From assembly GCF_010389155.1 (NCBI RefSeq), contig NC_057769.1, positions 3,224,001-3,288,000 on the forward strand: 64,000 nt of DNA. The letters run 5' to 3'. Positions within the stretch are counted from its first letter, which is position 1. Each line of letters begins with the position of its first letter. Positions 10,666 through 22,475 of this stretch are shown here, piece by piece. Both the position numbers and the translations under genes were made by a program. The notes under the pieces are model-generated. The model saw only the letters and a list, made by a program, of their open reading frames with translations. It searched no databases and was not told the origin of the DNA. This DNA comes from Erigeron canadensis. Taxonomy: Eukaryota > Streptophyta > Magnoliopsida > Asterales > Asteraceae.

Positions 10666-13087
10666 TCATGCCATTACCACACCAATACTAGTTGAATCAT
10701 GCCATGATAGGGCACGACCAAGTTCTCCCCACCTTGGACGCTCTAAGAGATTAACACACATTTCAGACGTGTATAAACTTAATTCCACTATTTATCTTCA
10801 TAATAATATCAAATATCTAGTATATTTAAGATAGAAGAAGATTAAGTATCATATGAAATTATGACCGACCAAGAGAATCTTGATGAATTGGGGAAGAATG
10901 GTCACATTGTTAAAGCTAGGCTACTCTTATTCCTTCACTTGTCTCTCACTTTATATCTAAAATATATATTTATAATGCAAATCTCGAAACCCCCACAAAA
11001 AAATAAAATTACACACTTTTCATGGCCCACATTTCAAAAATGATTCTCCAGTCTCATTACGTAACGTTGATTGGTTAGCTGGTTGAACCATGTTGGACCA
11101 GTGTGGCTCCACCAGCCACTATACCGTTAAATTCGATATCAAAACTCAGGCACGCACGTGCTTTGCACGTCTAAGATTATGAGGCAATTACCGCGTTCAC
11201 TTGTCTTTTCTAAGTTAAAGTATTACTATTTGTATAATGTGTTCGATGCTACTTACATCTTCATGTTTTGTATAACTTGGTGTTACTTGGTCTATAAATG
11301 TGTTATCGATCCACGGACATTTAAAAGTGTAGCTAGCTAGAAATATAGTTTTAGTTATATATATATACAGAATATAAAGATGTTTAATTACCGTTAGCAC
11401 TTTCACCACATTTTAATTTTATTTATTTATTAAATAAGAATTAATTACATATATGGGTAGAGTAAGCGTTTGGTTAACTGATCTAATTGAAATTAAATTT
11501 CATTTTTTTTAATGCGTTTGATTGTTTAAAAATAGAGAATTTCATTTCGTTAGAATGTAAACAATTTTTCATTTGATATACTGTCAAATTCTTGGAGGTA
11601 TTAGAAAGTTTTATTTATTGTATCCGTTAAAAATTGAAAAATAATCTTTTAAATTTCATTCTTACAAAAAAAAATTATTTTTTCGTTTTTTTTTAAAAAT
11701 TTCATTCATTCCAAAAATATTACATGGGTCAAACACATTGTTACCATTTTCTAAAACTTGCTTGAAAGAAGAAATATAAAAAAATAATATATATATATAT
11801 ATATATATATAATAGAGTACTATTTATCGAAAGATAATTTTCTATACAAAAGTAATACCGCCCGGCAGTCTGCCACTACCTCAATCGGACGTAGTCTATT
11901 TATGCAATCAATCAAATATTAAACAACATGCATGCACGATTGACCCATCTTTTTTGTAAAAGAAAAATCAAATAAAAAATTGTATGGTGCTTCAATCAAT
12001 TTGTCTTCTTCTCAAAATACACTAGATATTGCATGCACTAAGATAGTGAGATGATGAAAAGGAAGTATGATAATTAATGGAAGGTTACGTGAGTGAGGAT
12101 TTAGAAAGCTGTCTACTCTCTTGTTTTGTGGTTGTAGCTTTCTTTAATAAGGACCATATACCCTTTTATCTGCCTTAAAGAATCACCACTTTATAATCTT
12201 CTAAATAACAACCCATTAATTGATGGAGAGATTTTCAATCTTTATAAAACTTGGCAAAGTTCATCTTGAACTCAAATCGGCCGGTTCCATCAATTGTTTG
12301 AATCTTAATTGGCTTGTTTATTATGTCTAACTTGGTAGGTAATTAAAGGAAAAAGTGGAGACTCATTTTGGAGATATTTGCTATTACTAGCTTCATGGTT
12401 GAGGCAATGCTCATCACGCCATAGACAGAAGTTAATTACTCTAAAATACCCGGGTTTTTTTTTATGGAATTAGAGTTACGTATATAAAGATTGTTGGACA
12501 CAACTTTGTTAATTGTAATGCAATGTATCTGAAGAGTTATTATTGCAAAAATCTTTGATGTTGATGTTATTTTGCGGGTTTCCATCACATTGGTGAAGTA
12601 CAATGGATATTAATGTTGTTTAACTTATACATTGGTGAACTACACTAGATGTTCATATTTTTGTTTGAAAGGAAAAATGGGTGCACTACAAAATTGTCCA
12701 TTTTTTAATTAAATTGGCTTTACGTACAATATTGTTTCTAGTAATAATTAACATGTGACTCTTTTATATGAATATCGCTTCTTATGGTTTACTAAATTAG
12801 AAATGTTTATTTGGTGCATATGAAAAATAAGGACCTATATTGATTGTTGAATTTGTTTATTCTCACATGTTAAAGAATGTTGGTCGCTACGCACGCCATG
12901 TCAGCAAGTCAATATATCTCTTGAATGTGTTCCCTGAGGACTATTTCTCATTCAATTCGCTCATGACATACATATATGTTCAATCCTTGGACTAACAATA
13001 GACTTAGTTATAGTGAAGCTATATCTTCCATCAAGTTAATTGTTGAAATTGATAGTGTAATATTGATACAGATATGTTACAGACATG
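10666..13087. other. Intergenic
   Basis: No gene is visible. An (AT)n microsatellite lies at 11787-11812. The palindromic GC patch GCACGCACGTGCTTTGCACG at 11152-11171 resembles Helitron 3' hairpins but has no CTAG terminus in place. Short frames at 10861 and 11158 have no recognisable content. Confidence 0.45.
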
Positions 13088-13672
13088 CTTGTAAATAACG
13101 CTCAGTGGTCACTCGGCTGTCGATCATCTTTAAGATTAAATCTCATTTCACGGAATTATAACGCGTTATACCACAAGATTGTAAATAACGCTCGACGGTC
13201 ATACGGCGGTCGACCACCTTTAAAGTTAAATCTCATTTCGTGGCGTTATAACGGAGACTTGTAAATTATAAAGGAATTTATATATAAAAAAAAATATATA
13301 TAATAGCAATATCCTAACAAATCAGTCAAAAAGGACGTCTTTTGACCGTTAAGCTCCGTTAAAACCGTAATTTTACCATTAATTCCTGTTATAACGACCG
13401 TTAATGCAGTTAAATCCGTTATTTGACCTTTATTGACTCAGACCTTTAAAGTTGGGAAGTGACATTAGTAACACATAATTTGATTAATTTATCAAAATTA
13501 TGCATTAACTATTTGCACATTGTGTTGTAATATTTGTCATGTGGTAAATTAATCAAATTGTGTAGTACAAATTTCATTTCTCTTCAAATTTACCCACCAA
13601 CCCCTTAACGTAACATTGGACCTCCGTTATCGTTATAACGGCTGTTAAGGCCGTAATTTACAACACTGATTA
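13088..13672. repeat. Degenerate hAT-like element with an internal tandem pair
   Basis: The left boundary CTTGTAAATAACGC and the inverted right boundary GTTGTAAATTACGGCC resemble each other and the TTGTAAAA termini of the hAT element at 43194. Inside, a unit of about 90 bp starting TTGTAAATAACGCTC (13089 and 13181) and ending in CGTTATAACG is present twice. Many GTTATAACG/CCGTTA words occur in both orientations. No target-site duplication is visible. Confidence 0.4.
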
Positions 13673-15155
13673 GGGAACACCGTACATTGCTATGGTAATA
13701 GCATATGTAATATAATTAAACCTTCTTAAACTCTTGGTATGCGCGCAGCCTGACGCATTCCAAATTTCTTCCACATCCAGAATATAATTTCTTCCTTTAT
13801 CATATTTCGTGAACCCGTTTGTCGACACATGCAAGAAATGTTGCCCTTGGACCCTGCAGCATAATAAATCAGAACATATTTGATTAATAAGTTAAAATAG
13901 AATGTACGTATTTACGTAATTACGAGTCCTTGATTAATATGATAGGATGATAATTATTGATAAACTTTTCTTCTGGACATGTAACACAAATAATCAGATG
14001 ATGTCATCAATTGTATAATAACCTTTAAGAATTAATTAAAGTCTTTCAAATTTAGAAGTACGTAGTACTCACTGAGATTATTCCGTAATAAGCTTCAATT
14101 GATCATGAAACAGCCCACTTTCGTAAAAGCACGACTACTTTCCAAAATATTGAATCTTCGATATATATATATATACCTTAATTTTATTATCTCGAAAGAA
14201 GAATTAATTGAAGACAAAAGTATAACTCCAGATGAAGGTAGGCGGCTGGCAAACAGGATCTTATCGAATAATAGTACATAGCGCATATTCGTCGTCGGTT
14301 TAATTTCTAGATTTCTGTTGTACGTAAATTTGACCTTATTGTAAATTTTCTCTAAACAAAGAAAGATCTTTATGATTATGCTAGCTAGAAATTAAAGGTA
14401 TATGGGAAACGAATAAAACTATGTATAGCTTTTTATATATATATTCTTGTTGAATTCATGGCTATATAGTGAATATTTGAGGACTTTTAAGAAGCCTCCT
14501 TCTCACATCCATCTTCACAAAGAAGCTAGTTATTCCAAGGAATATAATCCCATTAATGGACAAATTAATTCTTATACTAAGTTAATTATATGTAAAGGTG
14601 ATGATTCATACATCAATTTTGAAACGTGACATTAATTGGTAGACTAGCTAGCGCGCAATTGCATTTAAGAAGCCAATCACCAAGTCGATTTTGAGCAGAT
14701 TATAATGAATTAGGGATTAAGATAAAGCTAGCTAGACTATGATATCATAATTAACTAGCCATATATTCCAAAAAAAAAAAATTAAATGATTGATATCATT
14801 AATTACACCGTATATGTTTGTCTTTGACCCTGCAATCAATGAGAGAAAAAGGGATTTGTGTGTTGTAATCAAGAAAAGAAAGCAAAAGGAAAAGAGAGAA
14901 TGTTGCTGAAATTTGTGGAAGTTCATATAAAGGGTAGAATTTAAAGAGATGGTTAAAGGGTTCTTGTCCAGATTATAATATTCATATATGCTAAAAATTC
15001 CGGCCACTTTTTTTTTTTCTTAAAAGAATTACACTAAACATTCTGTCTTTTCATTTTGAATTCTAAAGATTTTGTCTATAATTTCATGTAATTTTATGCG
15101 TGCATTGTTCAAATCAAAACTATATACAGTATTTGTTACGCAATAACTTTATTGA
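13673..15155. other. Intergenic
   Basis: No gene is supported. The short overlapping frames on both strands near 14095-14286 share a (TA)n stretch and look random. Confidence 0.45.
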
Positions 15156-15362
15156 CAGTGGCGGAGCCAAGATTTCTAGTCGAATAGTTTTCATTATACT
15201 AACAAACGTAAAAATTATACTATAAATTTGAACTATATAGTCTGGGTTGCCAATTACTCTTAAACTATAAAAATACATACATATAGTACTAAAAATATAG
15301 AGTTTTATAGATATTGTGGAGTTGACATGGCTACCCGTGACCACTACATAGCTCCGCCACTG
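15156..15362. mobile_element. hAT-type MITE, 207 bp
   Basis: The TIRs are CAGTGGCGGAGCCAAG and, inverted, CAGTGGCGGAGCTATG. A perfect 8-bp target-site duplication, TTTATTGA, lies at 15148-15155 and 15363-15370. It lies about 0.8 kb upstream of the Dof start codon. A truncated relative is at 19855-19952. Confidence 0.88.
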
Positions 15363-15404
15363 TTTATTGATCAATCCTAAATTATTTCATGAGTTTTTTT
15401 AAAG

Positions 15405-15431
15405 TATATATATATATATATATATATATAA
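15405..15431. repeat. (TA)n microsatellite
   Basis: An uninterrupted run of TA dinucleotides lies between the MITE and the Dof gene. Confidence 0.9.
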
Positions 15432-15984
15432 GATGACAAAGAGATTTTGAGTTTCTGAAAAACATTAGTTGCTTATTTATAATTGCATAAAATCACAAAC
15501 CTCAATGTTTTACTCATTTCGTAAAAGTGAATCATGCTTTAGACTGTTAAACTGCTTAAAGTTAGTTTGAATGTTTGATAATAATATTCCACTTTTGCAT
15601 ATATATATTGATATATACTTATATAAATGTTCCAAATAATCTTTTATCTGTACAATTAACACTCCAAATTAAGAAGATTCTTTTACTTAGCATTGATGAA
15701 AATGCATACATCTTCTGGATCAATCCATATATCAATAGATATAGCTAGCTTATGTGTGCCTATATATATATTGATCAATGGAGTGTGGTCAGTGTTCTCT
15801 TTTTTACCCAAGCACTAACATATGAAGTACTGTGTCACAGCGTCACTACTATAAGAAAGCTTAAAGGCTAAGTAACTTTGTCCACTCACTTCAAGAACCC
15901 TAATTATATAATGAATACAAAAAGAGCTAGATATATACTCATGTAATATTACAAAAGAAAAAAATCACAAGAGAATTGAAATAA

Positions 15985-16167
15985 GCAAAACAAAAGCCTC
16001 CTCTCCCTTCTCTTTTTTGCCTTCCCATCATCATCATCTTCTTTTTCTTTTTATCCTCTCTACTATTTTCTGTATATTATTCTCTTGGTTTGATTCCCTT
16101 CTCTCATATATTATCAAAAATTAACACTTTCTAAAAGAGAAAAAGAGAGATCAATTTTAATTAAAAC
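15985..16167 (+). promoter_or_regulatory. Pyrimidine-rich 5' leader of the Dof gene
   Basis: CT-rich sequence (CCTCCTCTCCCTTCTC, then CATCATCATCATCTTC) precedes the ATG at 16168. Such tracts are common at plant core promoters and in 5' leaders. The transcription start cannot be fixed by eye. Confidence 0.4.
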
Positions 16168-17404
16168 ATGGTTTACTCATCTATTCCACCCTATCTTGAT
16201 CACCACAATTGGCATCTTCAGGTATGATCTTTAAGCTCCTCCCTTAATTTGATGCATAATCCTTTTTTCCCGGATTTTCGTTTTAAATGAAAAAGAAAAA
16301 GCATATATACGTCTAAGAAAGATGATATATATGCTCATCCATACATATTCTTTTCAAATTTCTTCTTGAATATACCATATATACATATAGTACATACCTA
16401 TTATATATGTGGTCATCTCTTATTCATTTTTTTTCTTTGGATTCTTTGTATTTTCTTGGTAGTTACAACAATCGAATCATCAACAAGCAAACGTTGGTGG
16501 TGTCGAAAACCAAAATCTACCACCACCACCTCCTCCCCCACAACCAGGGGTCGGAGGTGGTGGTGCAAGTGGAGATCAAGGTTCAATCAGATCGGGATCT
16601 ATGGTTGATCGAGCAAGGATGGCAAAACTACCTATGCCAGAGCCAGGATTAAACTGCCCACGTTGTAATTCAACCAATACGAAGTTTTGCTACTTCAACA
16701 ACTATAGCCTCCAACAACCTCGACACTTTTGCAAGACATGTAGGCGTTATTGGACTCGAGGTGGTGCTTTAAGAACCGTTCCGGTTGGGGGAGGATGTCG
16801 TAGGAACAAAAGGAATAACAAAAATAGAAGCTCAAAATCTCCAAGCCAAACCGGCCTTAAATCTAGTGATCAAAGTCCATCAAGGTGTAGCACGGAGACG
16901 ATGGCAAGTACTCAAGTAGTACTCCCTCATCCTCCCTCTCTTCAATTGCCATTCATGAGCTCTATGAGTCAATATGGAGGGCTTGGTGGCAATATGGGCT
17001 CAAATCTTGGAGGTTTTCACCCTCAAAATGATCAAATGGGTAATTTTCAATTAGGAAGTGGGAGTTCATCAACTGGAAATAACTTCAACAATAATATTTT
17101 ATCAATTGGAGGGGCAGAAAATTGGAGATTGCCTTTCTTGGCTGGATTTGAGGTACCAAATAACAATAATCTATTTCACTATCAAAGTGAAGGTGTAGTC
17201 GATGCACAAACACCATCGTCAGCAATGGTGGGAGGAGATCACATGCGAATGCCAAACTCAGAAATTGATAATACTCCTATAGATCCACCAGTGAAGATGG
17301 AAGACAATCGAGACTCGAGTTTATCAAGGCAATATCTTGGTGTTTCGGAAACTACTAACCATCAACAACCATGGGTGGGTAATTGGGCTGAATTTTCAGG
17401 TGTC

Positions 17405-17435
<31 letters not shown>

Positions 17436-17473
17436 GTACTTCTTCTACTACTCCTACTACACATTTCATATAA
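16168..17473 (+). CDS. Dof zinc-finger transcription factor, DOF5.1/DOF2.4 (PEAR-like) type, two exons
   Basis: Exons are 16168-16221 and 16463-17473, joined in phase 0 by a 241-bp GT-AG intron, giving 354 residues. Exon 1 encodes [18 protein letters not shown]; this short first exon with a MV(F/Y)SS(I/F)P..LD..NW start is characteristic of the DOF5.1/DOF2.4 group. The Dof finger has cysteines C83, C86, C108 and C111 (C-x2-C-x21-C-x2-C), with the conserved [15 protein letters not shown] core and the basic [12 protein letters not shown] tail. Dof proteins bind AAAG-core DNA in the nucleus. A Pro/Gly-rich linker precedes the finger. Downstream, [10 protein letters not shown] (from W239) and VKMEDN match motifs I recall in this subgroup, whose Arabidopsis members promote radial growth around protophloem. 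The C-terminus has ten consecutive Asn encoded by a pure AAT repeat. The frame starting at 16601 alone would miss the N-terminus. Confidence 0.95.
17405..17434 (+). repeat. (AAT)10 trinucleotide repeat coding poly-Asn
   Basis: Ten perfect AAT codons lie in the last exon of the Dof gene. The lack of synonymous AAC codons indicates recent slippage expansion, so its length is likely to vary between individuals. Confidence 0.9.
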
Positions 17474-19854
17474 TCATATCGATCTTAGGTCTTTTCAAGT
17501 TTCTTTTCGGTGTGGGGAGGGAGTCGATCTAACGGTGCATTTCAAGGACAATTTAGCTGAAAATTTCATGCAGCAGTCTTATATATATAAGGGAAGCTAG
17601 TGGTTAACTGAACTTGAATAATAATGCAAACCCTAGGTAGCTAGCTAGAAAGAATGTGAAATGGTTTCCAGGTCAAGAAAGTTATTGACTCAATGCCTGA
17701 ACGTTTCGTCGCGTGCTGATCGAAGAACTATCTAATATGGTAGGTTTATCTTGTATGTTAAGTCTTTTACTTTTATAGTATTATATATGATGTTTTTTTT
17801 TTCCAGATTTTTATTTATGTGTTTGAGAGTTTATATGTACTACTACTTTGATGTGGAATGTTCCTATAATTTCTTGTGTAAGTGTGTGCTACTTTTTCTA
17901 ATCATGTATTAATTATTTGCTAAAAAACTAATCTCTCTCTTTGTTTAACTAATTATATTTTATGAATATATGAGATTATATGTATAGAGTCTACTGTACT
18001 GCTTCATGTGTTCAACAACGTTTGAAAATGATAAGTTTTAGAAAATATTTTTGTGTAATTAATTTATGCTCTTCATAAGCTTAAAGAATGACAACCGTGT
18101 TATGTTCATTCCCAATTTGTGTCAAATTCTAATGAATTAATCATATTCATCTGCACATTCGACGTCTCTTATGAATTTCCTAGCTATTGAATTACTGTAT
18201 TTATAATTGGTCGTAACGGCGTTATTTCTATCCGTTTAATTGCATGTTTATGCAAGATTTTCCTCTTGTTAATTTGACAGTTCACAATATAAATAGATTT
18301 TAATTTTATATATATATATATATATATATGTATTAAGAACAAAAAATTAATTATCCAAGCATTTGTAGACCATTTTTCTTGTAGTGATAATATTGTAATG
18401 CAAGAGATCATTGTAATGTTGACTCAAGTGATGATCTGAGAGCACGTACCATATATACATTCAACGTTTTAATTACTAGCTAGCACATGCATTACTACAC
18501 AAATGCCCATTTCATCTTCAATTCTATTAAGTTATCAGATGTACGTATGTATGTCATGATAGCTAGATGGTCACCGAATTAAAGGTTTTTCACTATCTCG
18601 ATCCATCATAGGATTCTTACTAAATATGTAATTAAGGTACCTAATTAAAGTTTTTCACTATTTGAAGAACTTTTACTTCTCTGCTTTTTCAATTGGATTA
18701 CCTGCCAAATCGAAGCAAAGGCTGTAGGTTTAAATGGTTATTTTGGAGGACGTACTGGAGGTAAACGTACACTTGTGGAAGGTGTACGTAATTCGTGTTA
18801 TATTACTCAATACTAGCTTGTTTGGTACCATATATGCGTCGCGGCATGAAGCATTTCCAGTCTGTTAATTAATCAGTTACTACGTACATTTAGTTAATTT
18901 AGTTAGTGAAAGAATAATGCATATACTATAGCTAGGAACCTATATCTCATCCTTACACAACCTCATATTTTAAACCCTAGCTTTATCTGTGCTTCATATA
19001 AATTCATAAAAGAGAAATAAAAAATAAAGCTGCTGTGAAACACTTGTCAATTATATATATTGGTCATGCATCAAAATTAAGTTGGTAATGATTGTGTAAT
19101 AATAAGCTAGAAAGAGACTGAAATAATGTAAATCGATCTTTAGATGAAACGTCAAAAATTCACTCAAAACAATGCAACTACTGCGCTTCATGTATGTTTG
19201 GCCTCTAGCTCAGAAAGAAGATAAATTTTGGTGATAAATAGTATAAGAGAGGATTTTATGAGGTCAAAAGAATATATGTGTTCTTTATATATATTTTTTG
19301 GGACTTTGTGTAGAGAAAAGGTAAAGGAGTACGTAGTTTGAGAGCAAATCTCTTGGACTGATAATTACTAGGAAAAACAAAAGTGAAATGAAGGCAGGGT
19401 GATTGATTGAAATTATATATATGGAAGCTAGAAATTAAAGAAAGAAGACAAGTAGCTAGTGTATATATACGAGTATAATTTTATGGTAGTCTAAAAAGAA
19501 AAGAAAGCTAGATATGATATTGCTTTATTGAATGGACCAACAACTTCCATTAATTAGTCCTTTATATTCATGGAACCCTAAGCTCTTTCCATCCCTTAAA
19601 ACATTCCTAGGAAAAATAAAGCATTCATGGGATGGCTCAAAAAACCGTAGTACACAAAATTAATAAACGATTGTGGTGACTGGTGTTATTTGTTTCGAAA
19701 CGAATACAAAATATGGCCGTTTTGATCTTTTGAAACGATATTCTCAATTCTCAAATAGCATACATACATAGTACGTACTGATTGATCAAATAGTCACGTT
19801 AGATTATGACCTAGATACTTTTATTATGTGAAATAGGTGAATTGTGCTTGCGGG
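17474..19854. other. Dof 3' untranslated region, then intergenic
   Basis: The first 400-500 bp should be the Dof 3' UTR; no single poly-A signal stands out. The remainder has a (TA)n run at 18308-18330, many GCTAGC words, and no gene I can support. Confidence 0.45.
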
Positions 19855-19952
19855 GTTGCCAAATACATAAAAACAGTACTAGATATATAGAGTTTTATAG
19901 AAATTGTAGGGTTGTTACGGTCACCTTTGGTCACCACATAGCTCCGTCACTT
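19855..19952. mobile_element. Truncated copy of the 15156 hAT MITE
   Basis: Sequence from GGGGTTGCCAAATACATAAA to CACCACATAGCTCCGTCACT matches the right half of the MITE at 15225-15362, including the near-terminal CACATAGCTCCG(C/T)CACT. The left TIR is missing and no target-site duplication is seen. Confidence 0.65.
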
Positions 19953-21040
19953 TAAGTGTTTTTATTAGGTACAAAGCTTAAGTAACTTGATTATATATGA
20001 CAAACGCACTTAATATATAGTAGTAATGGTTTAGGGAAACTTTGTAAACTCAAATGATGACAATAGTTATAAGAATAATTAAGTGACTTACCTGAAGTTC
20101 TCTATAAACTTGAATTTATTTTTCTAAGACATAATATAACCCCAAAATTTTTCTTATGTCAACTTAATTGTCTAACAATCTGTGTCATACTAACGTAGTA
20201 TTGACGCAATGCGACAAATTTATGTTTATGATTATAACTGTGATCCGAACCGACCAAATCCAATTTACTTTTCCCGTTCGATGTCATTAAATCAAAGCTA
20301 GATCAAGGAGCCTCAATTTCTAGACCGACAATGAAAATTTTTATGTAGCATATTTTCTAAAATCTGTTCGCACAAGAGTTTACCAATGCATGTTCTATTT
20401 TATTTCCATATATACACATTGTACACACATTTGGATCATGTAAGAATTTCTCGAAATTGTTAAAAAGATAAAAGATACTCTCAGAACTGTTGTATCTTGT
20501 TTTCTGTGTGGTGATTCAAAGTGTACTATGGAACCATGTAGACTGCTTTTGTTTATGAGGGATAAAGATTCGAATCAGCCTTTTACACTTTCCCTTCTTT
20601 TTAACTAAATTCATTCAACCAGATAGCATTTTATTTTATTTTTCTTTTTTGCTATTTACCTCATCTAACTCTACTAATTTATGTATTTATATATAAGTTT
20701 TAACTAAGGTAATTTTATGAAATACGGAGTATCTTTTTTATTTTTTTAATTTAATGTTTATCATAAAGTTTTGAAATCTGGATGACTGAATGGAGCAATG
20801 GAAGGAGAAGAGTGACCTTGATATTTTTTTATATTTTCCCTCATGTTTTAACAAATTTAACTTTGGTACTGGACACACAATCTGGACTATTAGAGTTGGG
20901 CTAATGGGATAACGGGCTGAGGACACTTTTACATATGGGCCAAGCGCATCTTATTAAACACCATAGATTTAACAATTTCTTAAAATTGTTAGAATTTTGT
21001 GCCACTCGCTTTAAGTGAATCTTGCGATAAAAAGAAAATA
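19953..21040. other. Intergenic
   Basis: No gene or clear repeat was recognised. The short frame at 20738-20926 (-) has no recognisable motif. Confidence 0.45.
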
Positions 21041-21056
21041 TACGTATAAATGTTTT

Positions 21057-21257
21057 TTTTTAAACAGTTAGTTGGTATTCGATATCAGGGAACACCTTAC
21101 CGTATAATGGTGAAGCCTAACACATACTACGAGATGTATATCATAAGCCATTACAAATTATTCAGGGAAAACCTCACGGACTTATCACTCCTAAGAGTCG
21201 AACAACCGAAGACCTGTAAGAAAAACCAGAGATGCATGTTGAGCTAGCTTCATTTGC
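21057..21257 (-). mobile_element. tRNA-derived SINE, minus strand, 16-bp target-site duplication
   Basis: A perfect 16-bp direct repeat, TACGTATAAATGTTTT, flanks the element at 21041-21056 and 21258-21273. On the minus strand the head has AGCTAGCTCAACATGC (A-box region) and GGTTGTTCGACTC (B-box), and the element ends in poly-A (the T-run on the plus strand). A short open frame on the opposite strand is incidental. Confidence 0.85.
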
Positions 21258-21273
21258 TACGTATAAATGTTTT

Positions 21274-22084
21274 ATCTGTTATGGGTAATTATGCAATGAA
21301 ATAAATGAATGTTTATATATATCTTTGGTCATATTAAGAGATTAATTACTTGTAGAATAATTCATCATTTTTAATTATAAATTAATATATATAAATCGAT
21401 GTATGAGATGACTAATATAATTCTTCAATCTGTTAATTGTTCTTGTTCTTTTAATGTTTAGTTTCACAAGATTATCATCTTTCTTATTTGTTTAAAAAAT
21501 TGGACGAACAGTTTAAATCGCAAATTGTTTTGCGTTAGTTCACTTCAAGTGTTTATCAACTTTTTTATTAAGCAACATGTAATTATAAATGGGCCGTCAG
21601 TTGCTACTTCCTACACAGTTTTTTTGGCCCAGTTTTCTACGAAAGAGATTCCAAATGTTTGGTCCAACACTGAACGTTACCACACTTTTGGTCATGTGGA
21701 TATGACACATACTACATTGTACATACTACATACTCTTAATAGTTCATCATCTTTATTTCAACGATCATTAATAAATGGATTAATTTTTATAAGATTTCAA
21801 ATTTTAAAAGTCCTGATATGAACAAAATATTCTCAGAACTGAACACAAAGATTTTTCCACAATAACTTTTCCGATTTTAAATTTTGATAAGAACAAAACA
21901 TTATACTTTATCGCCTCTCCAACATATGAAATGCAAAGAATTTGATAAAGAAAAACTCTCAAGTCAGCATGCAAAATAATCCAATCACAGTACAAGTTTT
22001 GAAAAGTGTTACCTCATACAGACATACCTGCTATAATAGTAAAAGAATATTTTTATTTTAGGTTTATAATCTAACTCTAACGGG
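21274..22084. other. Intergenic
   Basis: AT-rich sequence with no supported gene. A 98-residue frame at 21525 lacks any recognisable domain and has no homologue I know. Confidence 0.4.
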
Positions 22085-22263
22085 TGGGGATTCTTTCAAG
22101 TTCCTCAACTTGACTAGTCAAGTTGATGGAATCCTAAGCCTTGAATTAAAATCAATGATCAATATTAAAAGATTAACTTTAAATCTTGACCTTTGATTTA
22201 CATCTAAGGATTGAGATTATAATAACTTGACCCCTCAAGTTACTTACAACTTGAGGAGATAAC
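22085..22263. mobile_element. Degenerate foldback MITE
   Basis: The arms are imperfectly inverted: TCAAGTTCCTCAACTTGAC on the left pairs with CAAGTTACTTACAACTTGAGG on the right. The interior has the ATCTTGACCTTTGATTT block that also occurs in the clearer MITE at 54173. The outer ends are GGGTGGGGATT and, inverted, GGTTATCTCC. No target-site duplication was found. Confidence 0.45.
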
Positions 22264-22475
22264 CATATGTTTGTGTTTATTGTTATTCTTTTCTTTTCTT
22301 TTTGGTTAATTGTAAAGTAGGTCAGTTTTCATGGGGGTCTTTTCTTTTTAACCAATTTGAAATTCAAAGAATATTCCAATGTGTTTGGTATCCAACACAT
22401 CAGTAAACAAAATATTAAACTCGTAAAATTTATAAAGAAATTTTATAGCATTCATATTAAATTTTATAATCTTAA

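Noticed and set aside
11152..11171. GCACGCACGTGCTTTGCACG palindrome as a Helitron end
   Set aside because: No CTAG terminus or A/T junction at the expected distance.
16366..16652. 80- and 81-residue frames over the Dof intron and exon 2 start
   Set aside because: They run through the intron and are out of frame with the Dof coding sequence.
17337..17600. Frame rich in Ile/Leu over the AAT repeat
   Set aside because: Shadow of the Dof exon in another frame.
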